A stretch of DNA of 64,000 nt. It comes from Alphaproteobacteria bacterium (GTDB taxonomy: Bacteria > Pseudomonadota > Alphaproteobacteria > DSM-16000 > Inquilinaceae). A program made the translations under genes and the position numbers. Each line of letters opens with the position of its first letter. The first letter of the stretch is position 1. The notes beneath the pieces were generated by a model that was given only the letters and a program-made list of their open reading frames with translations, was not told where the DNA came from and did no database searches. Shown here one piece after another: positions 55,201-64,000 of this stretch. Where the stretch lies: contig JANQGH010000070.1 of assembly GCA_028277405.1 (NCBI GenBank), forward strand, positions 171,399-235,398, written 5' to 3'.

Positions 55201-57809
55201 CACGCGGCCGCCGCGACGAAACCGCGAAACGCGCGCGGCAGCAGGCCGCCATGGCGGAACGTCTCGCGCTCGGCGTCGTTGTAGAGGCGCAAGCCCAGCG
55301 GCACGGTTTCGGCAGCGCCGTTGGATCGGTGAACCGTCAGGGTTGCGGTCGTCAGATCGTCGGAGAGCCCGATATCGAAGGTCTCGCTGCCATCCAGGTC
55401 GAGAGTATGCCGGTTCGTTCCGTCGACGAAGCACAGCGGCGCGATGCCCATATTCACCAGGTTCGACCGGTGGATGCGCTCAAAGCTCTCGGTGATCACC
55501 GCCCGGACGCCGGCGAGCCAAGGTGCCTTGGCGGCGGTGTCGCGCGACGAGCCGCAGCCATATTCCTTGCCGCCGATGACGACCAGCTTCTGGCTGCGCG
55601 CCACATAGGTGTCGATCGCCTCGAACATTGAAACGATCTTGCCTTCGGGTTCGAGACGCGTCCAGGGGCCTTCGTAGCCGGGTGTCATCTCGTTTTTCAG
55701 CCGCACATTGGCGAATGTCGACCGGATCACGATGTCCGAACAGCCGCGCCTGGTCCCGAACGAGTTGAAATCGACCGGATCGACGCCCTGCGCACGCAAA
55801 AACTTGGCGGCATCGCTGTCCGGCACGATCGCGCCGGAGGGCGAGATGTGATCGGTCGTGATGCTGTCGCCCAGAATGGCCAGCGGCCGCAACCCAGTCA
55901 GCGGCCCAACAGGCACGACACGCGATGAGAGGGATTTCACGAAGGGCGGGAAACTGACATAGGTCGAGGGCACCCAATCATACTCGCCGGCCTCCGCCTC
56001 CAACGCGTTCCAATCCTCGTTGACGGTGCCGATCCGTCCGTAGGTCGACAAGAAGCGGTCGGGCGTCAGATGCGCGTCGATGATCGCGTCGACCTCCGCC
56101 TCGTCCGGCCATAGATCGGCGAGCGTCACCGGGCCGCCGGACCGGTCATGGCCCAACGGCTCGGTCGTAATGTTCTTCAGGATCGTGCCGGCAAGCGCGT
56201 AGGCAACCACGAGAGGTGGCGCCGTCAGCACGTTGCGCGACGCCAGCGGGTGGATCCGGCCGGCGAAGTTGCGGTTGCCGGACAGCACGGCGACGCCTTT
56301 GACGTCATTGTCATTGATCGCCGCCTCGTGCTCCGGCGCCAACGGGCCGGACATGCCGTTGCAGGTCGAACAGGCAAAGGCCGCGACGTGGAAGCCGAGC
56401 CGGTCCAACGCGCCCTGCAGTCCGCTTTCGGACAGGTAGCGCGCCACGACCCGCGAGCCTGGGGCAAGCGACGTCTTGACATGCGGCTTGACCTGAAGCC
56501 CGCGTGCCACGGCGTTCCTGGCGAGCAGGCCGGCAAGGACCATGTTTCGGGGATTGGCCGTGTTGGTGCAGCTCGTGATCGAGGCGACAATGACATCGCC
56601 ATCGCCGATCTGATGGTCACTGTCCCGGACCGGCACGCGGCGGCGAGCTTCGTGTTCCCCGTCATGGCCGAGCGCTTCGGCAGCGTCAGCCAGATCGATG
56701 CGCTGTTCCGGACGGCCGGGACCGGCGACCGAGCGGCCGACCTTATTGAGGTCAAGCGGGACAACCTCGTCGTACTCGATTGCCGGATCGGCCGCTTCGA
56801 CCCAAAGACCTTGAGCGCGGTTGTAGGCCTCGACCAGGCGCACATGCTCCGCCGCGCGGCCTGTTTCGCGCAGGTACCGTACCGTATTCGCGTCGGACGG
56901 ACAGAAGACGCAGGTCGCACCATATTCCGGGGCCATGTTGGCGATCGTGCCCCTGTCGGCGACGGACAGCCGGCCATAGCCGGGGCCGAACAGTTCGACA
57001 AAGCAATCGACCACGCCGACCGCGCGCAACTTCTCGGCCAGAGTCAAAGCGATGTCCGTGGCCGTCGCCTCATGGGAGAGGCTGCCCGAGACCTCGACAC
57101 CAACGACGCGCGGCACGTTGACCGCCGTCGCCTCGCCGAACATGATCGCCTCGGCCTCAAGACCGCCGATGCCCCAGCCCAGCACGCCCAGCCCGTTGAT
57201 CATGGGCGTGTGGCTGTCGGTGCCCAGATTTGTGTCCGGCGCCAGCAGCCCCGAACCCGGCGCCGTCTCGCCGACCACCCTGCCCAGATATTCCAGATTG
57301 ATCTGATGCATGATGCCGCCGCCGGGCGGGAAGACGCGCAAGTTTGGAAAGCGTGCCTCGCAGGCCTTGATGAAAGCAAAGCGCTCGCGGTTGAGCTCGA
57401 ACTCGCGGCGCTGGTTGTTCGACAGCGCCTCCTTGTCGGCCCAGTGATTTATCGTCATCGAGTGGTCGATGATCAGGTCCACGGGCAGCGCCATGTCGAT
57501 GCGCGCCGGGTCGCCTCCCTGATCGGCAACCGCCGAGCGCATGGCCATGATGTCGACCAGCAAGGCCAGACCGAGCATGTCTTGAAGCAGCAGCCGGGAC
57601 GGACGAAACGGTACCGCGCCACCCTGCCGCGCGGCGACATGCAAGACGGCGTCACCCCTGGGATCCTGCCGCAGCACGTTTTCCGCCAACACGCGCAGCG
57701 CATAGGGCAACCGGCGTACCGACTTGCCGAGACGGCCGGCATAGTCGACGGCCCGGAAGGCCGTGCCGTCGATTTCAACTGTCTGGGTACCTGGATGGCT
57801 AAGCGGCAT
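55200..57809 (-). CDS. acnD: 2-methylcitrate dehydratase AcnD (aconitase family)
   Basis: An 869-residue aconitase. The 4Fe-4S ligands are Cys414 (ITSCTNTANP), Cys480 and Cys483 (CSTCNGMSGP), with the 66- and 3-residue spacing of AcnA. GTDSHTPMINGLGVLGWG and the swivel-domain GGKEYGCGSSRD are present. Pairing with prpF points to AcnD, which dehydrates 2-methylcitrate to 2-methyl-trans-aconitate, rather than the TCA aconitase AcnA. It heads the leftward operon and is divergent from an IclR regulator over 72 bp. Confidence 0.9.
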   Translation of the reverse strand: MPLSHPGTQTVEIDGTAFRAVDYAGRLGKSVRRLPYALRVLAENVLRQDPRGDAVLHVAARQGGAVPFRPSRLLLQDMLGLALLVDIMAMRSAVADQGGDPARIDMALPVDLIIDHSMTINHWADKEALSNNQRREFELNRERFAFIKACEARFPNLRVFPPGGGIMHQINLEYLGRVVGETAPGSGLLAPDTNLGTDSHTPMINGLGVLGWGIGGLEAEAIMFGEATAVNVPRVVGVEVSGSLSHEATATDIALTLAEKLRAVGVVDCFVELFGPGYGRLSVADRGTIANMAPEYGATCVFCPSDANTVRYLRETGRAAEHVRLVEAYNRAQGLWVEAADPAIEYDEVVPLDLNKVGRSVAGPGRPEQRIDLADAAEALGHDGEHEARRRVPVRDSDHQIGDGDVIVASITSCTNTANPRNMVLAGLLARNAVARGLQVKPHVKTSLAPGSRVVARYLSESGLQGALDRLGFHVAAFACSTCNGMSGPLAPEHEAAINDNDVKGVAVLSGNRNFAGRIHPLASRNVLTAPPLVVAYALAGTILKNITTEPLGHDRSGGPVTLADLWPDEAEVDAIIDAHLTPDRFLSTYGRIGTVNEDWNALEAEAGEYDWVPSTYVSFPPFVKSLSSRVVPVGPLTGLRPLAILGDSITTDHISPSGAIVPDSDAAKFLRAQGVDPVDFNSFGTRRGCSDIVIRSTFANVRLKNEMTPGYEGPWTRLEPEGKIVSMFEAIDTYVARSQKLVVIGGKEYGCGSSRDTAAKAPWLAGVRAVITESFERIHRSNLVNMGIAPLCFVDGTNRHTLDLDGSETFDIGLSDDLTTATLTVHRSNGAAETVPLGLRLYNDAERETFRHGGLLPRAFRGFVAAAA

Positions 57810-57852
57810 GACCGGAAGCTAGACAAGGCGCGCCGCGTTTGGCAATTGAAGA

Positions 57853-57865
57853 GAACGATTGTTTC
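57853..57865. promoter_or_regulatory. Candidate IclR operator
   Basis: GAACGATTGTTTC is an imperfect palindrome in the 72-bp gap between acnD and the IclR gene; GAGAACGA is repeated nearby. IclR proteins bind similar A/T-centred dyads. Proposed from position only. Confidence 0.35.
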
Positions 57866-57881
57866 GTCAGAGAGAACGACC

Positions 57882-58562
57882 ATGGGTGCCCTGAGAACCG
57901 AATCCGTCGAGCGGGCGATGTCGATCCTGAACGCTTTCACCAGCCAAAGGCCGCGATTGACGCTGGCGGAGCTGGCCAAGGAGACGGGCCTGCACAAGAG
58001 CACGATCCTGCGGCTGACGACCTCGATGGCGCTTTATGGCTTCATCAACAGGGAGTCCGACGGCCGATACGCGATCGGCGCCAGCATCTGGCGGCTCGGC
58101 TTGATCTTCGGCCAGGATTTCGAGAGCGGACAGGACATACGCCCGGTCTTGCGGGAACTCGTCCGCGCCACGGGCGAGACCGCGTCCTTCTACGTGAAGG
58201 CGGGCGACGAGCGGGTGTGCCTCTACCGCGAAAACTCGCCCAATCTCGTGCGCTTCCATATGGAGGAAGGTATGCGGCTGCGGCTGCGGACCGGCGCCTC
58301 GGGCCAGGTTCTTCGGTTCTTTTCCGGCGACCCGAGCGGCAACCCGTCAACATTGAACGAAAACGGTACGGCGGTTTCGGTCGGCGCGCACAACCCCAAC
58401 ATCGCCTCGATCGCCACGCCGGTTTTTTCCGCAGGGGGCGAGTTGAAGGGCGCGCTGGCCGTCTCCGGCCTGATCACACGGTTCGATGAGGAGGCGCGCA
58501 ACCGGGCGATCCCACTCTTGGAAGCCGGCGCGGCCCGACTGAAGCAGGTGATTACGAGCTGA
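57882..58562 (+). CDS. IclR-family transcriptional regulator
   Basis: A 226-residue regulator with a winged helix (SVERAMSILNAFTSQRPRLT, LAELAKETGLHKSTILRLTT) and an effector-binding domain (TGETASFYVKAGDERVCLYR, HNPNIASIATPVFSAGGELK, ALAVSGLITRF). It faces the acnD-prpF-rraA-tctCBA-prpB run and probably controls it in response to the imported acid or a breakdown product. The ATG at 57882 is chosen; the long open frame upstream is antisense shadow of acnD. Its 3' end overlaps lolD by 11 bp. Confidence 0.94.
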   Translation: MGALRTESVERAMSILNAFTSQRPRLTLAELAKETGLHKSTILRLTTSMALYGFINRESDGRYAIGASIWRLGLIFGQDFESGQDIRPVLRELVRATGETASFYVKAGDERVCLYRENSPNLVRFHMEEGMRLRLRTGASGQVLRFFSGDPSGNPSTLNENGTAVSVGAHNPNIASIATPVFSAGGELKGALAVSGLITRFDEEARNRAIPLLEAGAARLKQVITS

Positions 58563-59265
58563 GAGCCTGTCGTGAAGGTTCGCGCGGCTGTTCGTGCAGG
58601 AAACCGTCGCGCAGCTCGACCGTGCGGTCCATCCGCTCGGCCAGTTCCAGATTATGGGTCGCGACCAGGGCGGCCGTGCCGGTCGTGTGGATCAGCTCGG
58701 CCAGCATGGCGAAGACGCTGTCGGCCGTCGTGTGGTCCAGATTGCCTGTCGGCTCGTCGGCGAGCAGCAGGATCGGCCGATTGGCCAGTGCACGGGCGAT
58801 CGCAACCCGCTGTTGTTCGCCGCCCGACAGCTTTGCCGGGCGATGGCCGGCGCGCTGGCTGAGGCCGACCGCCGCTAAAAGCTCCGCCGCCCTGGCCCGC
58901 GCTTCACGCTTCGACTTGCCGGCGATGATCTGCGGCAGGGCGATGTTCTCCTCGGCCGAAAACTCCGGCAAGAGATGGTGAAACTGATAGACGAAGCCGA
59001 TGGCGTCGCGCCGCATCCGCGTGCGTTCCTTGTCGGAAAGCTGGCCGGCGGCACGCCCGCCGACGGTGATTTCGCCCCCCGTCGGCGGTTCCAACAAACC
59101 GGCGATTTGCAGCAGGGTGGACTTGCCGGCGCCGCTGGGGCCGACCAGGGCCACCATCTGGCCGGCGGCGACGGTCAGATCGATGCCTTGCAACACCTTA
59201 AGCGCCCCGCCCGGCTGGTCGAAGTACCGAGTGACGCCCTGCAGGCGCAGCCGGACCTCATTCAT
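58552..59265 (-). CDS. lolD: Lipoprotein-releasing ABC transporter ATP-binding protein
   Basis: A 237-residue ATPase that powers release of outer-membrane lipoproteins. Walker A is LVGPSGAGKSTLLQIAGLLE, the signature LSGGEQQRVAIARALANRP, and Walker B ILLLADEPTGNLD; the YQFHHLLPEFSAEENI loop is characteristic of LolD. The ATG at 59265 lies inside the last codons of lolC/E (8-bp overlap), so the two are coupled. Confidence 0.96.
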   Translation of the reverse strand: MNEVRLRLQGVTRYFDQPGGALKVLQGIDLTVAAGQMVALVGPSGAGKSTLLQIAGLLEPPTGGEITVGGRAAGQLSDKERTRMRRDAIGFVYQFHHLLPEFSAEENIALPQIIAGKSKREARARAAELLAAVGLSQRAGHRPAKLSGGEQQRVAIARALANRPILLLADEPTGNLDHTTADSVFAMLAELIHTTGTAALVATHNLELAERMDRTVELRDGFLHEQPREPSRQALSS

Positions 59266-60502
59266 AGCGCAGCGCCTCGACCGGGTGCAGGCGCGCGGCA
59301 CGCCAGGACGGGTAGAGCGTCGCCAGGAACGACAGCGCGATCGACATCACCACGATGCCGATGACCTGGGCATAATCAATCTCGGACGGCAGTTGGCTGA
59401 GGAAGTAGAACTCGGCGGGGAACAGCTCCCGCCCCGTCACCTCCTGCAGCCAGGCGCGGATCGATTCCAGGTTTTCCGCGATCAGCAAGCCGAGAATGAA
59501 GCCGGAGAGCGTGCCGACGACGCCGATGAACGAGCCGGTGATCAGGAAGATGCGCATGATCATGCCGCGCGTCGCGCCCATGGTGCGCAGGATGGCGATG
59601 GCGCGGCCCTTGTCCTTCACCAGCATCACCAGGCCGGAGATGATATTGAAGGCAGCAACCAGGATGATCATGGTCAGGATCGCGAACATCACGTTGCGCT
59701 CAACCTGCAGCACGTCGATGAAGCCGGAATTCGCCTGCTGCCAGTCCCAGATCCGCCCTGCCCCGCCGATCACCGCACGGATCTCTTCGCGCATCGCGTC
59801 CAGGTCTTCCGCATCGTCCAGGAAAATCTCCAGCGCGGTCACGCCGTCCGGCTGCTGGTAGAAGATCTGCGCCGCCTCCAGCGGCATGTAGATGTAGAGA
59901 TTGTCGTATTCGAAGATGCCGGCGTTGAAGATGCCGGCGATGGTGAACGCGCGCTGCCGAAGCTGGGTGCCAAAAGCGGTGTTCGCGGTGGCGGGCGAAA
60001 CCAGGGTCAGCGTGTCGCCCAAACCCAGCCCCAGCCGCGCCGCCATGCGATAACCGATGGCGATCGTGTCAGGGCCGGCGAACGGCACGTCGGGGTCGGC
60101 CACCAGATCCTCCGAAAAAGCGGGGCGGCTCAAGAAGTCTTCCGGGCGCACGCCACGGACAGGGCCACCGAAGGGCTGGCGCCCGAGGCTGAAGGCCTGA
60201 CCCTCGATCGTGGGATAGACTGCGGTGACACCGTCGATTTCGAGCAGCTGTTCGGTCAAGTCGGCGTAGTTCGTCAGGCCCTCGTCGCTCCACGAATAGA
60301 CCGACAGATGGCCGCTGAGCCGCAGGATCTGGCCGACCAGTTCGCTGCGGAAGCCGTTGAAGACCGACATCACGACGATCAGTGTCGCCACGCCCAGCGC
60401 GATGCCGAGCAGCGAGAACGTCGTGATGACAGAGATGAAGCCTTCGCGACGGCGCGCGCGCAGATACCGGAACGCCACCAACCGCTCGAAACCGCTGAAC
60501 AT
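59258..60502 (-). CDS. lolC: Lipoprotein-releasing ABC transporter permease LolC/E
   Basis: A 414-residue inner-membrane protein with one N-terminal helix (VITTFSLLGIALGVATLIVV), a large periplasmic domain at about 50-270, and three C-terminal helices (ILTMIILVAAFNIISGLVML onward). FERLVAFRYLRARRREGFIS opens the family. Alphaproteobacteria often carry a single LolC/E-type permease, written LolF, that forms a homodimer; no second permease is seen here. Upstream of lolD and overlapping it. Confidence 0.95.
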   Translation of the reverse strand: MFSGFERLVAFRYLRARRREGFISVITTFSLLGIALGVATLIVVMSVFNGFRSELVGQILRLSGHLSVYSWSDEGLTNYADLTEQLLEIDGVTAVYPTIEGQAFSLGRQPFGGPVRGVRPEDFLSRPAFSEDLVADPDVPFAGPDTIAIGYRMAARLGLGLGDTLTLVSPATANTAFGTQLRQRAFTIAGIFNAGIFEYDNLYIYMPLEAAQIFYQQPDGVTALEIFLDDAEDLDAMREEIRAVIGGAGRIWDWQQANSGFIDVLQVERNVMFAILTMIILVAAFNIISGLVMLVKDKGRAIAILRTMGATRGMIMRIFLITGSFIGVVGTLSGFILGLLIAENLESIRAWLQEVTGRELFPAEFYFLSQLPSEIDYAQVIGIVVMSIALSFLATLYPSWRAARLHPVEALRYE

Positions 60503-60603
60503 GCCTAGATACCTGCCGAGAGTCGGGTCAATGCCGGCATTGATCTGCGGGCCAATTGCGGCGAGATGGCGATGGCTGCCGGGGGTGCTGCCACCCTGCG
60601 ACC

Positions 60604-61941
60604 TTAAAGCACATGGGCACCTGTCAGCCGGCCGATCGCTGCCTCCAGGCTCAACTCGTCGCGCTCGCCCGTGGCCCGGTGCTTCAGTTCGACCATGCCG
60701 GCCTTCAGGCCGCGCGGCCCGACAATCAACTGATGCGGCAGCCCGATCAGGTCCATGTCGGCAAACTTCGCCCCTGCCCGTTCGGACCGGTCGTCATAGA
60801 GCGTTTCGACACCGGCGGCGTTCAGGCGCTGATAGATGTCGTCGCAGGCCCGGTCGCAGTCCGCATCGCCGGATTTCAGATTGATCAGCCCGACCTGATA
60901 GGGCGCCACTGGTTCCGGCCAGATGATGCCGTCCTCGTCGTGGCTGGCTTCGATGATCGCGCCGACCAGCCGGGATACGCCGATGCCGTACGAGCCCATA
61001 TGGACATCGACCGGATGCCCGTCTGCGTCGGCCACCGCGGCCTTCATCGGCTCGGAGTATTTGGTGCCGAAATAGAACACCTGCCCGACCTCGATGCCCC
61101 GGCCCTCGTAGCGCCGATCCGCCGGCACGTCGGCGGCGAAGCGCTCGGCATCGTGCTTTTCGTCCGTCCGCGCATAATGGCTGGTGAAGCGCGTCATCAG
61201 CGCCTCAAGCCCGGCATGGTCGTCGTAGTCGATGCCGCCGTCGAGCACGTCAAGCTCCAGCGCCTGGCGGTCGCAGAAGACGCCACTCTCTCCCGTATCG
61301 GCCAGCACGATGAATTCGTGGCTGAGATCGCCGCCGATCGGGCCGGTATCGGCCTCCATCGGAATGGCCTGCAGGCCCATGCGCGCGAAGGTTCTGAGAT
61401 AGGACGCGAACATCTTGGCGTAGGAGACGCGCGCCGCCTCGTAGCTGAGATCGAAGGAGTAGCTGTCCTTCATCAGGAACTCGCGGCCGCGCATAACGCC
61501 AAAGCGCGGCCGGATCTCGTCGCGGAACTTCCACTGGATGTGATAGAGCAGCTGCGGCAGTTCGCGGTAACTCTTGGTCGCGCTGCGGAAGATGTCGGTG
61601 ATCATCTCCTCGTTGGTCGGGCCGAACAGCAGCTTGCGCTCGTGCCGGTCCTCGATGCGCAGCATCTCCTTGCCGTAATCGTCGTAGCGCCCGCTCTCGA
61701 TCCACAGATCGGCCGGCTGGATCGTCGGCATCAGCAGTTCCTGACAGCCGGCACGGTCCTGTTCCTCGCGCACGATCTGCTCGATCTTGCGCAAAACGCG
61801 ATAGCCCAGTGGCAGCCAGGCGTAGATGCCGGCACTGGTCTGGCGGACCATGCCGGCCCGCAGCATCAGCCGATGCGAGACGATCTGTGCCTCGGCAGGC
61901 GTTTCCTTCAAGGTGGGCAGTAAGAAGCGGGACAAGCGCAT
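60604..61941 (-). CDS. proS: Prolyl-tRNA synthetase, short form
   Basis: A 445-residue class II synthetase that charges tRNA-Pro. Motif 1 region [20 protein letters not shown], motif 2 [20 protein letters not shown] and motif 3 [17 protein letters not shown] are present, then an anticodon-binding domain. The large editing insertion of the E. coli enzyme is missing, which is the usual alphaproteobacterial form. It lies 101 bp upstream of lolC on the same strand, a common grouping. Confidence 0.96.
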   Translation of the reverse strand: MRLSRFLLPTLKETPAEAQIVSHRLMLRAGMVRQTSAGIYAWLPLGYRVLRKIEQIVREEQDRAGCQELLMPTIQPADLWIESGRYDDYGKEMLRIEDRHERKLLFGPTNEEMITDIFRSATKSYRELPQLLYHIQWKFRDEIRPRFGVMRGREFLMKDSYSFDLSYEAARVSYAKMFASYLRTFARMGLQAIPMEADTGPIGGDLSHEFIVLADTGESGVFCDRQALELDVLDGGIDYDDHAGLEALMTRFTSHYARTDEKHDAERFAADVPADRRYEGRGIEVGQVFYFGTKYSEPMKAAVADADGHPVDVHMGSYGIGVSRLVGAIIEASHDEDGIIWPEPVAPYQVGLINLKSGDADCDRACDDIYQRLNAAGVETLYDDRSERAGAKFADMDLIGLPHQLIVGPRGLKAGMVELKHRATGERDELSLEAAIGRLTGAHVL

Positions 61942-62159
61942 GGAACCAAGGCCGGCTAGTGAGTAACGACAGGGCGAAAAGCAACGATCGGCGAAACCGG
62001 CGGACTGTAGGCAAACGGCCTGGCCATGTCCAACCGGGACGCGTCAAAAACGATTGCGGCGGCACCAAAACGCAGCGTTGCGTCGCCCACCAGCCGATTG
62101 GACAAACATAATGTCGAATTTTCGAAGAATCTTGATGACTTAGGCGCGCGCATTGGCTA

Positions 62160-62321
62160 GCTTGGCGGCCCAAGAAAAAGGGACCGCACCCGGATGGGGG
62201 CACGGCCCAAGTTTAGGGAGGAATCGCCACCAGGCGAAATCAGGGCGAACCCTGATCGTTGATCAAACTGGTGGATTCGACTGGCTAAGGCAAGGTCTGA
62301 ATGGCGTTGCCTTATTTTTTT
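62160..62321 (+). ncRNA. Candidate structured small RNA or leader
   Basis: No gene is visible here but the DNA has strong nested RNA symmetry. CTTGG/CCAAG (62161-62174) forms a small hairpin. GAATC and CACCAG (62221-62233) pair with CTGGTG and GATTC (62268-62278) with a 2-nt bulge, enclosing a perfect ATCAGGG-CGAA-CCCTGAT hairpin (62239-62256). TCGCC-ACCA-GGCGA (62224-62237) is an alternative, mutually exclusive stem. An intrinsic terminator follows. It resembles a trans-acting small RNA or a regulated leader; no known family was recognised. The 5' end is a guess. Confidence 0.6.
62286..62321 (+). terminator. Intrinsic terminator of the candidate RNA
   Basis: An 8-bp stem TAAGGCAA / TTGCCTTA with a 13-nt loop is followed by seven Ts (62315-62321). 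No protein-coding gene on this strand ends nearby, so it probably ends a non-coding transcript. Confidence 0.75.
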
Positions 62322-62553
62322 GTCTGAAAAATCAGCGATTTGAACGAAATTTGATCAAACGCCTTTTGTGGTGCAACCGGTTGCCTACGATCTAGTCACA
62401 GCGACAACCGTGATCACGGCCTCGCGTGCGCAACCCGGCGGACGTGATAACGGTCAATAGCGGATTGCAGCGCCTGCAGGTCCTAATTGTGAAGCTTCGC
62501 GCGATTATTGTAGTCTGCCGGCTCCCACATTCGTGACGGCGAATCACACCCCG
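62322..62553. promoter_or_regulatory. MscS upstream region with LacI-type palindrome
   Basis: Holds no gene. A perfect 12-bp palindrome GCAACCGGTTGC (62373-62384) has the AACCGGTT core typical of LacI-family operators. It lies about 170 bp before the channel gene and 50 bp after the RNA terminator. The regulator is not in the window. Confidence 0.45.
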
Positions 62554-64000
62554 ATGCTGCGCTTTCTTGTCGGTCTTTGCCTGGCCTTCTGGCTGTCCCT
62601 GGCGGCTGGTGCCGCCTATGCCCAGTTGCCGCTGACGGCGGGCACGACCCAGGAGGAGGCCGCGACGCCGACCCTGCCGGAGGAACTGACGCCAGCCACT
62701 GTTCGCGAACTGGTGTCGCGCCTGTCCGACGAGGATGTGCGCACGCTTCTGATCGAGCGGCTGGACGCGGTTGCGGAGAGCGCCGATGCGACAGCGCAGG
62801 GTCAGAGCTTTGGCCAGTTTCTGGAATCCTCGGCCTACGGCGTCGCGGACTCCATCGCGGTGTCGACCATACGCATCCCGGCGATGTTCGGCGGCGTTGT
62901 CGAGGGTTTCTCCAACTTCGGCATTGCCCAAGGCTGGGGTGGGGTCGCGCGCACGATCGGCCTGCTGCTGGCCGTTGTCGCTTGCGGCGCGGCCGGGGCG
63001 CTGGCCGTCAGCGCATTTGCCAGAAAGTGGCGGGCGAACATCCGGGAAACCACGGCGCCGGTCTCGCTCCGGCAAACGCTCAAGGTTTTGTCGCAGCGTC
63101 TGGCGCTGGACATCGGCGGGCTGCTCGCGTTCTTCATCGTCACCCGGCTGATCATCGCCTACGTCATACCGGCGGATGACGCGGCGCTGATCCGCCTGAC
63201 GACCTTCTGCTTTGTGCTGCTGCCCTGGTTCGCATTGACCCTGACGCGGTTCTTGCTGGCGCCGCATCGGCCGGAATTGCGCCTCGTCTATACCGACGAC
63301 TGGACGGCCAGATTCTCCCACTGGAACATGTTCGGCCTCGCCCTGCTGCTCGGCTTTTCGATCTGGATCATCACCTTCCTGCACTGGAACGGCGTTCCGC
63401 GCGGCGACTTGCGGCTTGGCTTTTGGCTAAACCTGGCGATTTTCGTCTGGCTGGTCTACGCGGTCTACCGCACGCGGCACGGGCTGGTCAGCATGCTAGC
63501 CGGCGGCGACCGCGAGGTGACCCGCGCCGAAGTCTGGGTGGCGCGGGCCTATCCCTGGTTCGCCATGTTCATGATCGTCTTCACCTGGCTGATCGTCGAG
63601 GTGCTGGCCTATCAGCAGATGTGGCACCTGCTCGACGGTCGTCAGTTCGTAACGCTTGTCTTGATCCTGTTCGCCCCGGCGCTGGATACGCTCATTCGCG
63701 GCCTGGTGAAGCACCTGGCCCCGCCGATGACCGGCGAAGGCGAGATTGCTGAGCGGGCCTATCATTCGACCAAGCGCAGCTACATCCGCATCGGCCGGGT
63801 CATCGTGTTCGCGCTCATCGTCGTGATCATCGCCCGGCTCTGGCAACTGGATATCGGCAATCTGGCGTCCGCCAGCGTCGGTGCCCGTGCCGCCGGCCGG
63901 GTCATTCAGGTCTTGAGCGTGGTCGCGATCGGCTATCTGGTCTGGGAGATCGTGAGCCTTTGGATCAACCGGCGCCTGGCCGCCGAGCAGACCGCCGCCG
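62554..64000 (+). CDS. MscS-family mechanosensitive channel, 5' part
   Basis: An open frame runs from 62554 through the right edge without a stop, giving at least 482 residues. A signal peptide (MLRFLVGLCLAFWLSLAAG, cut near AYAQ) precedes a periplasmic helical region (TVRELVSRLSDEDVRTLLIE) and several membrane segments (IGLLLAVVACGAAGALAVSA, LALDIGGLLAFFIVTRLIIA and others up to VIQVLSVVAIGYLVWEIV). The layout resembles the N-terminal half of YbiO-type large MscS proteins; the pore helix and beta-domain should lie beyond the window. GTG at 62533 is an alternative start. Confidence 0.8.
   Translation, partial: MLRFLVGLCLAFWLSLAAGAAYAQLPLTAGTTQEEAATPTLPEELTPATVRELVSRLSDEDVRTLLIERLDAVAESADATAQGQSFGQFLESSAYGVADSIAVSTIRIPAMFGGVVEGFSNFGIAQGWGGVARTIGLLLAVVACGAAGALAVSAFARKWRANIRETTAPVSLRQTLKVLSQRLALDIGGLLAFFIVTRLIIAYVIPADDAALIRLTTFCFVLLPWFALTLTRFLLAPHRPELRLVYTDDWTARFSHWNMFGLALLLGFSIWIITFLHWNGVPRGDLRLGFWLNLAIFVWLVYAVYRTRHGLVSMLAGGDREVTRAEVWVARAYPWFAMFMIVFTWLIVEVLAYQQMWHLLDGRQFVTLVLILFAPALDTLIRGLVKHLAPPMTGEGEIAERAYHSTKRSYIRIGRVIVFALIVVIIARLWQLDIGNLASASVGARAAGRVIQVLSVVAIGYLVWEIVSLWINRRLAAEQTAA

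Noticed and set aside
56148..57881. Extended N-terminus for the IclR regulator
   Set aside because: It lies opposite acnD, has no family similarity, and the IclR domain begins at 57882.
62153..62395. Possible 80-residue gene within the small-RNA region
   Set aside because: No ribosome site, no family features, and the strong RNA hairpins and terminator fall inside it.

Overview
The window reads as a chromosomal segment of a GC-rich (roughly 65%) alphaproteobacterium, probably of the Rhodospirillales/Kiloniellales type. The grounds are family-level and by inspection: the order gatB-gatA-gatC / ruvX, then pyrB-pyrC-plsY, dprA-topA-rnr and rpmG; a DinB polymerase with an N-terminal zinc ribbon; two EipB-type (DUF1849) envelope proteins; a short ProS; sdhE next to mfd and recG; and many GTG/TTG starts. 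No rRNA, tRNA, CRISPR array or complete insertion sequence was recognised.

Layout. 1-3450 is accessory DNA: a FitAB/VapBC-type toxin-antitoxin pair whose toxin gene abuts a fragment related to the oxygenase gene at 3453-4589, followed by small secreted proteins (EF-hand, SH3-like, propeller-like). 3453-8012 holds the peroxiredoxin-like/2OG-Fe(II) oxygenase fusion, a long inverted repeat and the gatCAB operon. 8135-13133 has ruvX, an AEC permease, a CoA-transferase, a DMT exporter and zinc-ribbon/membrane proteins. 13309-25925 is a mostly housekeeping block (pyrB, zinc-ligand-less pyrC, plsY, dprA, topA, rnr) carrying an inserted GMC dehydrogenase pair and an OmpA lipoprotein. 26039-34603 has a CtpA-like protease, rpmG, dinB, tandem EipB paralogues, a split Blh-like sulfur module and a DsbA-family protein. 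34600-40547 is mfd-sdhE / recG. 40544-49369 is accessory: DUF2239 with twin palindromic operators, a fused TRAP permease with its TAXI binding protein, two short-chain dehydrogenases, a TetR regulator, an ArsR/SRPBCC pair and a quinone reductase-like protein.

49389-58562 is the most coherent catabolic locus: acnD, prpF, an RraA-like gene, tctC, tctB, tctA and prpB all run leftward from a divergent IclR regulator. This joins a tripartite tricarboxylate transporter to three methylcitrate-cycle enzymes, with no methylcitrate synthase (prpC) in the window, which suggests import and breakdown of an external tricarboxylate. 58552-61941 holds lolD, lolC/E and proS. The gap after proS carries a likely structured small RNA with an intrinsic terminator (about 62160-62321) and a LacI-type palindrome, before an MscS-family channel that runs off the right edge.

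All calls rest on reading the sequence and recalled family features; no database search was run.
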